Source: Ganoderma boninense
Lineage: Eukaryota > Basidiomycota > Agaricomycetes > Polyporales > Polyporaceae
DNA length: 64,000 bases
Direction of reading: 5' to 3'
Assembly (NCBI GenBank): GCA_002900995.3
Contig: CM035313.1
Coordinates: 1,302,001 to 1,366,000, forward strand
Shown here: positions 55,966 to 64,000 of the stretch, piece by piece
How the letters are laid out: every line of letters begins with the position of its first letter
Numbering within the stretch: the stretch's first letter is position 1
The notes under the pieces: model-generated
What the model was told of the DNA's origin: nothing
Seen by the model: the letters and a program-made list of their open reading frames with translations, nothing else
Databases searched by the model: none
Translations under genes and position numbers: made by a program

Positions 55966-58312
55966 ATGGCCCCCTCACTCGCCTGGGAGGTCATCGAGAT
56001 TGTTGTCGACTTCCTACAGCACGAAGTCGCGACCCTCCGTCACTGTGCTTTGACTTGCCGCCACCTCCGACCACGAACTCGGTTGCATTTGCTTGCGCGC
56101 ATTCGCATAGATCGCAACGACCAGCTCGAGAGCCTTATTGACGTGCTTGATGCCCAACCTCATCTTCGGCCATTGATTCGATCCGTCGCGATCTCCCTCG
56201 TGGACATTGTTCCGCTTCCCCTCCTTCTCCTCCCCAACCTCTCTCACTGGAAATTCGCAGTTGGCGTTGACCCGTACAACTACCGCTCAATGACTTTTCA
56301 TTCGTCAACTCTTCTATGCTGCCGGCTCCTTGGGGCTCACGTGCAAAAGTTGACCCTTACCGGAGTATTCTTCGTCAACTTGATGGGCCTCGTCCGAATT
56401 CTATCCGCCTTCCCCAATATCCGACACCTATGTTGCCATTTCATGGACGTTCGTGCGAAAGGCGCTAGTACACCTCTGGAGCTCGTCAAGCAGAGGCTGG
56501 TCAGACAGACGCGGGTCACAGAGCTATCGGTGAGTCCCAGAAGGACTGCCTTCCAAGTGCTCTTTTCTCATTGTATGCGCTCGAAGGTGGGCAGAGAAGT
56601 TGATGCCACAGCCTTCGGGTTAATGGTGGAGACATTTCACAAGACTGTTCAACGCTTAGAGCTCACTCTCTCCAAAACCCCCATCGTCGTCGCCCGCGGT
56701 AAGTGTGGAGGACTATCTCACTCCTTGCCGAGAAACTGAAACTTATGGCTCGTGCTTTGAATGCACAACACAGAGGCTATGAGTCGTGTACCACAAGGCT
56801 CACAATTTCCTCACTTGCACTCCCTGATTCTACACTTACCACGAAAGCGTCACAGCGCGCTCCATACGATCCTTCGTTGCACGATCGGACTGTTGAGGAA
56901 CTTAACGGCCACTGTGCAAGAAGTCACCGTGGAGTTAGTTCTCTGGCTATAGAGGTCTCCACCTCCTGAGCAGCTGGCTCGCGATGGAATCCAATTGCAG
57001 GGAATTGGAAACCCTGTTGCTCCGGTTTGCACGGCCGACGATATCGTTTTCATCGCAACAGGCGATCTGCGCCGGCAGGAGGACATTCTGGGCGGAGGAG
57101 TTTGGATGGTATTTTCCCACATTGCATCGCCGCGGGAAGTTGAAGATAATGTCGGAGGTGACTGGTGAGTTCATTCACTGCCCTCCGCCCATTGTTGGCG
57201 AACTAAAAGTGAGTCGCTTATTTCGCTCAGAGGGCCCGCACAGTCATGACGCTGCCGTCTCCGTTCTCGCGGTCTCTACCGATGGCAAATGGGTCGCGAG
57301 TGGATCCGCAGACAGCACGATCATTCTCTGGGATGCAGACCGTCGAGTCCTTGCGCACGAATGGGTGGCGCATGTGGGTGGTGTCGACCGACTTGCGTTT
57401 TCGCCTTCAGACGGCCAGTTCCTGGCGTCGTCTGGGAAAGACAACGCCGTGACGATATGGGCGGTCGGCGCCCATGATGAGGTTGACGTCAAGTGCGTAA
57501 TCGCTCTGAGGGAGGCCCAGCGGATGTGGCGCGTCGAGCTCTGTGGGTGGGCTGGTGATAACCTCCTCTTTACGTCCCGCACCAAGAACAAGGCCGTCGT
57601 CCGCACTTGGGACACTAGGACTTCCACGCAGCGCCAGCTCCTCTCTGGTGGATCCATCCAGGTCATCCCAAGTTCTCAGGATAATGCATTCAAGTTCCTA
57701 GCATTGTCTACGAGGGGCGATCCTTCAATTATTCGCGCCCGGGAGATTGACAAGGACAAGGAAGTGCGCCACATGGGATCCCTCGCATGTGACGGACGCA
57801 CGTCGCCGCCCAAGGATGCCTCGTGTAGCTCGGGCGGTCGTCTCGCGATTACTCATGGGGACGCCCGGGTCCTTGTCTGGGATCTCGAAGCGGACGCCAC
57901 TGCGCCGGCGCGGCCACCCACCGAGTTGAACCATTCAGGCGGGAAGGTTCAGGGCGTCGCAGTATCACCCGACGGAAACCAGGTCCTAGCTTGGGGAGGC
58001 AATTCGATGACCATCTGGGATGCGCGTGACAACTTCACGATCCCAGGCATGTCATTCGAGGGACATGAGGACCGAATCGAAACAGCGTCTTTCTCGCCAG
58101 ACGGGAATGCCATCGTCTCTGCATCGAAGGATGGTGCCGTGCGGCTGCGGAACACTCTCAGCGGCTCTTGCAGTGCTACTCTCACAGACCACTCGGACAG
58201 CGTGGTCTGCGTGGCATTCTCGCCAGATGGGCATGTCCTGTCGTCCGGAGATGTCAATGGGACAGTCGTTATCCGCCTTCTTCGTGACATCGTCCGCGAG
58301 GAACATGAATGA
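55966..58312 (+). CDS. F-box-like and WD40-repeat fusion protein
   Basis: Four exons: 55966-56698, 56774-56933, 56974-57164 and 57231-58312, 721 residues. The first half is a degenerate F-box (LAWEVIEIVVDFLQHEVATL, RHCALTCRHLRPR) plus leucine-rich segments (LRPLIRSVAISLVDIVPLPL, HVQKLTLTGVFFVNLMGLVR, NCRELETLLLRF). The second half is a WD40 propeller: VSVLAVSTDGKWVASGSADS, IILWD, VDRLAFSPSDGQFLASSGKD, VQGVAVSPDGNQVLAWGGN, MTIWD, ETASFSPDGNAIVSASKDG, VVCVAFSPDGHVLSSGDVNG. Intron 2 is only 40 bases (GTTAGT...GAGCAG) but uniquely restores frame; intron 3 (GTGAGT...CGCTCAG, 66 bases) joins the halves. Without splicing at intron 3 the frame also stays open. FBXW-type architecture suggests an SCF substrate receptor. 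An alternative is two neighbouring genes. Confidence 0.7.
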
Positions 58313-59549
58313 ATAGAGGGCTTCCATCATGCCCACCACGAGCCGCGACGATGCATGGGCATGACAGATGGGGATCAGGATCATACGTACCGCGAAGCGT
58401 TGTGCGATTAGTCTTGTTGATTTAGATTAGTTCCATAATACTTAGTCTATGTCGAAAATATCTCGAAAAGGGCAGCACTCCAGGCAGCATTGGCAAGCGC
58501 AAGATCAGCCTAACAATCCTTCCACTCGGACTCAGACTCGGGGACTCGGGGACTGGAGGTGGTGAATGTTTCAAGTTCGCCGCAACCATTACGCGTTCAT
58601 GCGGACTCCTGCCTCCCCCCTCCCCCCCAACTTGACAGCACAGTGGCATACACGAGAGATGACCTATATAGGGGAGTTCGAATTGGTCTCCTGCCAAGGC
58701 TTACAGCATTACTTATGATTTGATTTTGACGAGACTAGCAGCATCCGCTTTGAGTCCGCTGGTTTACAGGCTCGCGAGTCCGTCTTTCTCGGACCCCTTC
58801 CACACGGTGGCTGTGATGCTGTCGTCACAGTCGACGATCAGTGTTACGATGCTATAGCAAGTGAAAGTTGTCGGAGACTCTAGTAAGCGGGAGTCTGTTG
58901 AAAATTACTTACTCATAACATCCATGCATGCACTAGATAACGCAAATGATTTTAGTGGACATGTCAGATATCCGGGAGGATGATCGGAGATGTCAAAGCC
59001 CTGCACCGTAAACTTGAACCAGAACCTGGAGATGCTAGGAACACAATCCGGACATGTGCTAGGTTCTCAGTCTCAGTCAAAGTCTGGAGGTGCTATGACT
59101 ATGCCATGCGTGCCTCCAGGGGGTCTAGATAGCTTACCGGTGAACTGCGGTTTCGTAACACGCTTTCAATGCTCGCTGCATGACCTAGGTGGACTAAATA
59201 CAGCATCGTGAGTCGTGACGGCAGCTGCGGGGGTCCGTTGGACGGATGACTATTGTGTGTAAATCAACGGGTCTTCGTGGATTGTGGCCCACTCGAGAAC
59301 GGTCGATGCAGGTCCCTGAGCCGGATCAGAGATAGAACCCTTCATGTACGGTAGGGGATATTAATTGGAGGAATGATGTACCGGGTGAAGGTTGCACAAT
59401 CGCTGACCCGAGGTAGTCGTAATGTGCAAGGGATCGCTCAAGGTTCAAAATGAGGTGTGAGACAAAGTAATATGATACATAATTCGTCACGACATGCGTA
59501 TGATTCCGGTATTGATTACATAGGAGTACATATGGTGCAACGCAGGTGT
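58313..59549. other. Convergent intergenic region
   Basis: Between the WD40 fusion gene and a minus-strand gene, both ending here. No gene recognised. Confidence 0.45.
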
Positions 59550-60220
59550 TTAACTTGTCGAGTCGGTCTCAGTAGACTCGGAGTCGAATGCATCCGGATT
59601 CATTAGGTAGCTGCGCACTCTTGAGACCAGGACATAACGAAATGGCTCATGGACATACCATTGTACCAGAAGGTCTATAAATTGTTCAGCAGATGTCACA
59701 TTTGTAATGCGCATCGTGTTCGCGGAGGCATGTCTGAGGACTATGACGTGACCCCTCACGTTTAGTCCCAAGTTCTTCGAAATTGTTTGGTTGATGGCTC
59801 CTGCTGTGGGACGGCGCGTGGTGATGATGGTGTAATGGTTTTTCAGGTCAAATGTTGAACCTGAGACAGTGGGGAGGGTCGAAATCCTTGTTCGAATCGA
59901 CCCGCGGAGATACCATCTGCCGGTATGCACGTCTTCGGCCCATACAGGCGCACCAGGGTCCTCCGTGGATGGACTATCAGCGGAAAGGCGGATGACGCGA
60001 CTACGCCCTCCGTCTACATGGTAGAGAAGTCCAACGACGTGACGCCTGATGTCGCCCTGGGACATTAAAGTGAGGTTTGGGTATGACCAAGTCTAAAGAG
60101 AAGGGACATGCTTACATTCCTAATCTGTTCACGTATCAGGCCATTCCAACGGGTGATTGCAGGAAGTCCTGTAGACTTTCGTACACGGCGTTTCCTAGCC
60201 ATATGTCTTCTGTACGACAT
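59550..60220 (-). CDS. Hypothetical protein
   Basis: Two exons, 60220-60116 and 60056-59550, joined over a 59-base intron (GTAAGC...TCCCAG), give 203 residues. A strongly basic N-terminus (MSYRRHMARKRRVRKSTG) is followed by TRWNGLIREQIRN, VVGLLYHVDGGRSRVIRL, WAEDVHTGRWYLRG, NHYTIITTRRPTAGAINQTI, NVRGHVIVLRHASANT and a C-terminal FIDLLVQWYVHEPFRYVLVS. No signal peptide, no membrane helix and no catalytic motif. Composition and spliced continuity suggest a real gene of an unrecognised family; the start is uncertain because the frame remains open upstream of 60220. Confidence 0.6.
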
Positions 60221-61279
60221 CCGGCAAGACCAGTATGACGCCTGCAGATACAATGTGCACCCGCATTGTAAGGGCGCGATGAAGGGTTAGAAAAAAAGGA
60301 TACAACGTGGTGTGGCAAATACCGGGAGGAAGGAGCGTGCAAGGGCTTGGAACGTGAATCAGTCTGAAGGGCCAAGTAGGGGTTATATATGCTCTTCTTC
60401 GATTGCCAGTCATGCTTATCACCTGTATCGGAAGGCTCACCAGTGCACAGGTTGGCTTCGGGGCTGACCAAACAAGTAGGTTAACACGACCGGACCTGAC
60501 GGTACAAAATGTACCACTGCGCAGTGGGACTTAGCGACGCCTCAGAGTTTGATAGAGTACCGAGTTCCCTCGCCTTTACGTTAGAGATGTACTGGCGCAC
60601 TGAATGGCACTGTTGCTATGTAACCACTAACATTACACTCATTGTCAGAGCCCATCCTATGCCGCCGCTAACGGAGGTAAGGACAGTCACCACACCCGAC
60701 ACGCGTTGATTGGATATGGGAAACATGTTGAGAATCACGTCATAGAGTCCGTCAAGGCCTGAGTGACTGAAATAGCAAAAGCATGGCGCAGAACCGGGAG
60801 AGGAGGGTTGGGCAGCGGGTGGGTTCGGGACTGTCAGTGTGGACGGTGTCCCCTTCGAGCCCAGCGCAAAGACCAAGGTAGCCGTCCGCACATTGTATGT
60901 CAGGACGTACATGCAGTGTTATCTCTTCGCTGGGCACTCTTTCCAAATCATCGCTTTTGGTATGACGCATCCCCAAGGTGCCGGGTTCCGTCCACAAACG
61001 GCGGTTATTCAATTTGTCTGGCGCCTCAAGGACATGGCATGAGAGTGTGTCGCGCAGGGGTTGAATTAAGCGAGAAGAGTCGCCCCAGAAAGCAAACAGT
61101 ACGTTGCGGTTGTCCCTGTACCAGTCGTCGTGGGGCAGGGCTGAGGAGCAAAACCTCGAATGAACATGGAAATCAAATTTACGACGTCTCGTATGAATGT
61201 CGGGAACTGCCGGCGATCAAGCGCTCACTCTCCAAGGCTACAGCTAGCCCAAGAACGCCTCATGTACTTGGATGGTCGC
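60221..61279. other. Intergenic region, possibly with decayed coding sequence
   Basis: Short frames on both strands, for example a hydrophobic minus-strand frame at 60616-60912 ending VTVLTSVSGGIGWALTMSVM, could be remnants, but none could be tied to a gene. Confidence 0.35.
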
Positions 61280-61885
61280 CTGGCGACGAATGGCGGCGCC
61301 CGAGTCCTTGACATTGTCCCATCCTCTGAAGCTGACGATTGAGATCCCACATCGCCGTTGAGAACCCTTAACCACTTCGGACCCGCTTGAGTATTCCGAG
61401 TGCGGGGAAGGTACAGCGCATGTTGCCATAACACCCGAGGGCAGCAAGGCTCTCTCGCCTTGGGAGGCAAGTCAAAGACTCAAGCTATCAGGACTTGGGC
61501 GCATGTAACGGCGTTGCGGGTCCACCTCCAAGCTTGTTGTCAAGGCGAGGGGCCATAGCGACGGAACATTACCACACAGCATCCACCTTCGACGTCCAGT
61601 GTGCAACCTCGTCGCCTCCGAGTAAGGACCAGTGTGCATTGGAGGACGGCGTGTACCACGCAGTCGTGGAGTGCTACGCAGAATGACTCCTGCCTCACAA
61701 GCTTCGCTGCTCTCACGGAACACTCGGACAGCATGGTCTGCGTCTCGTTCTCATCCCCTATGGGTACCGGGAAGGTCCTATGACCCCGCCTGCCGTACCT
61801 GTGACTAACAAAGGTGCAAATGGGATGGCCATTATTCGCCCACTGCATGACTCGGACAATGTCCTTGAAGAATCTGGATGATTGG
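61280..61885 (+). pseudogene. Decayed WD40-repeat fragment, relative of the 55966-58312 gene
   Basis: Read through stops and frame changes, this stretch follows the last part of the WD40 fusion gene in order: GGARVLDIVPSSEADD matches DARVLVWDLEADA, then LNHFGP matches LNHSGG, the DNA at about 61450 (CTTGGGAGGCAA) matches CTTGGGGAGGCAA at 57993, and ALTEHSDSMVCVSFS matches TLTDHSDSVVCVAFS, with a trailing MAIIRPLHD against VVIRLLRD. In-frame stops and shifts break it in at least three places. It represents the last roughly 450 bases of a WD40 gene copy, apparently non-functional. Confidence 0.75.
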
Positions 61886-62628
61886 TATGTTGCCACCCCG
61901 ACGATGGGCTATGAGGGTGGCAGATCGCCGGTCTGGTAGCATATGCTCTTATCGGTTGAATTTGCTTCAATCATGGTGCGCCAAGAGCATCCACTACTGG
62001 CTGTGACACGACGGTCAAACAAATAATGATTTCCGGTGGTCGTACGGAGCAAGTCGTCGTCAAAAGCCGCGGGTATAGCTTCTCGTCATTACATGCTAGT
62101 GACTAAGCCGAATCGACTCTTCTGTGTTGCCCCCGGCTGTTGTATGTGCTGGTTGGGTCGGCAGTCCTCTTTGTAGTCCTAGTTAAATTCGAGACATGCT
62201 CGCTGATTCGAGTTCGTTCAAGGTGAGCAGGAGCCCAAGACAATCACACCAATAGAAAAGGATATTCCAGTAGGCAGAGCATTCCATTGACAATACCGAC
62301 AGCGAATAACTTCGACAAGCTAGCGAGAGCGGTATGTAGAGTGTCCGAAAGATGCAATGCAATCCATGGGTAGGGAGAGGATTGGCGTGGGTATGCTCAT
62401 GAAAGAAAGACCAAAGAAAATCAAAGCGTCGTGTGTGAGTGGGTGTGTGTGTGCGGATCATACAATTCCATACAAACGGTTCGGGCAGAGGGCCGCTTGG
62501 ATGGGGTTTTGCGCCCACGCCACGCGCGACCGGGTATGCAGCCGCCGCTCCTCTTCACCTCTCCTCCTCGCCGTCGTTATCATACAGGTCGCGCGGGTCG
62601 TGAGGCGTGGGGGACGAGAGGGAGACGC
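61886..62628. other. Intergenic region
   Basis: 3' flank of the right-hand protease gene; no gene recognised. Confidence 0.4.
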
Positions 62629-64000
62629 TTAGGAAAGCTTGGCAAAGCCGACGGCGTCGTCGTCGAAGGAGAACGCGGTGTAGACGTTCTTCATGAACGA
62701 GTCGCCGAGGAGCCAGACGTTGCTGCCGAGGCCGATGTCCTGGCCCGCGAGCGCGCTGACACACTTGCCGGAGCCGCTGCTGGTCTCACCGAGGTTGAGG
62801 CTGCGCTCGCGACAGTCGTCAGTCATACGACTCATGATGATGATACAGCAAGAGAGACTCACTTGGCAGAGGAGATGGCCCACTCCTTGCCGCCCCACGA
62901 GAACGCGATAGTGGGGGGCGAGTTGCAGGGGTAGTAGTAGTAGCCCTGGCTCGAGTCGTACACGCCGGAGCCGGAGACCGACGCGAAGAGCTTCTTGACG
63001 GCCGAGGGGGGGCCGTACATGATGGTGGTGCCGGAGTCGATGATGGTCTCGAAGCCGGTGACGACGGACTTGCCGTTCACATACGCCTTCGCGCCGGGGA
63101 GCTGCCAGAAGCCGCTCGAGGTGTCGACGTCGTGGAACTCAAGCGAACCCGAATAGAGCTCGTCGTTCGCGCCACCGAGGTAGAGCTCGGAGCCGCTCGA
63201 GGCGAGCTTGAAGCCGAAGACGCCCTCGTCTACTGCACCCTGGTTAACGGCAGTGTTGAAGAAGGGGTTCTATTGGGAATGGAATAAGCTGTTGAACCAA
63301 ATGTATTGGAAATATAAGAGCATACCGTGTTGAGGTTGGAGATGGCAGGGTAGGCGAGACCGAGGATGCCATCAATGGGGTCGCTGCTGAACGAGCTCGA
63401 GAGCGTCGTGACGGGGGAGAACTTCTGGGACTTGACGGAGACACCGGCCACAGAGACGGTTTCGGCGTACACAGGGCCCGAGACGGTAGAGCCATCACCG
63501 TACTCGATCGAGAACGACCCGGACTGCTTCGACGAAGTGCTCGAGCTCTTCGCGTTGTACCGGTCCTTTGACTTGCAAGTCGAGCTCGTGCAGGACGAGC
63601 TGGGAACCCAGAGGTCCGAGGAGCCGGTGTCGAAGTCGATGAGGAACTTCTGGGCGGGGGTGCCGATGGAGATCGTGCCCGCCCACTCAAGGTCGTCCTC
63701 CTCGTCGGTGAGGGACTCGGACTGACGCTTGGCAATGTGGTCGGGGACGACAGCGAGGGGCTTGATGACGGCACCCTCCTTGAAGACATGGGAGCCGACA
63801 TTCTTCTCGAGGTTGATCAAGTTCGCACGGTGCTTGCTGGAGGGCGGGGAAAGTGGGGCGCATCAGCACTGCATGTCTGCGTCATCGAAAGAGGAAATGA
63901 AGGTAAGTGCGTACTTGAGGGTCTTGACCGTCTGGATGATGGCCTTCTCGTGGTTGAAGGTGCCGTCGGCGTTGGTGAGGGAGGAACGCTTCTCGATGGG
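62629..64000 (-). CDS. Aspartic protease, polyporopepsin-like, second copy (5' end beyond window)
   Basis: Exons on the minus strand: beyond 64000 to 63915, 63836-63326, 63269-62863 and 62800-62629. The signal peptide lies outside the window. Exons 2 and 4 have exactly the same lengths (511 and 172 bases) as in the copy at 50831-52322, and intron positions coincide. Both catalytic triads are intact (FDTGSSDLWVPSSSC and IIDSGTTIMYGPPS), as is the flap SIEYGDGSTVSGPV. Exon 2 is nearly identical in protein sequence to the other copy (for example V for S changes at TVSVAGVSV), whereas exon 3 differs much more (NPFFNTAVNQGAVDEGVFGF against DPFFKTAMNQHRVKSGEFAF). The two genes form an inverted pair with about 10 kb between them. 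Confidence 0.95.

Noticed and set aside
60616..60912. Hydrophobic minus-strand frame as membrane protein gene
   Set aside because: Too short, no adjoining exons with consistent phase, and no family signature; left as possible remnant only.
1..64000. CRISPR arrays, rRNA genes and telomeric repeats
   Set aside because: No regularly spaced repeats, rRNA core sequences or TTAGGG arrays were seen anywhere in the window.

Overview
The window is nuclear DNA from a filamentous basidiomycete, most likely a wood-decay polypore (Polyporales). This rests on many short introns of about 40-90 bp with GT-AG ends, GC-rich coding sequence, CT-rich promoters, and the families present: polyporopepsin-like aspartic proteases, DUF6533-type seven-helix membrane proteins, F-box/LRR proteins, WOPR regulators and a 'GLEFLH' protein-kinase family. 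All gene models were spliced by eye; exon junctions are given where reading frame and family motifs agree.

Layout: 1-715 holds the end of a protein-kinase gene (minus). 1814-2987 encodes a Vps3844/DUF3844 ER protein (minus). 3298-3473 is a MITE with TA duplications. 3911-4438 is a small coiled-coil gene (minus). 4977-6171 is the TFIIA large subunit TOA1 (plus), with an apparent one-base frame break. 8374-10387 is a membrane-anchored pepsin-fold protein whose two catalytic D-T/S-G triads are degenerate. 12376-13864 and 22089-23644 are two WOPR (Gti1/Pac2/Wor1-type) transcription factors in the same orientation, separated by about 8.2 kb with no recognisable gene. An intronless F-box gene (26103-28055) follows, then a tandem pair of paralogous helical proteins of unknown function (28429-32137), a membrane plus Ser-rich protein (32414-34449, minus), the GPI-inositol acyltransferase GWT1 (35069-37182, minus), a small hypothetical gene, and two seven-helix membrane proteins (38799-40380 plus; 41736-43469 minus).

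The right third holds a CUE-domain protein (44854-46593), an intact Gag-only Copia-like LTR retrotransposon with identical LTRs and a 5-bp target duplication (47621-49287), a secreted aspartic protease (50831-52322), a SET-domain methyltransferase of the RKM4/SETD6 type (53789-55766), an F-box to WD40 fusion gene (55966-58312), a small minus-strand gene (59550-60220), a decayed WD40 fragment (61280-61885), and a second aspartic protease in inverted orientation running off the right edge.

There is no biosynthetic cluster. The common themes are housekeeping genes (TOA1, GWT1, RKM4, CUE protein) mixed with lineage-expanded families that show local duplication: WOPR pair, tandem helical pair, inverted protease pair, WD40 gene and its fossil. 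No tRNA, rRNA or CRISPR array was recognised.
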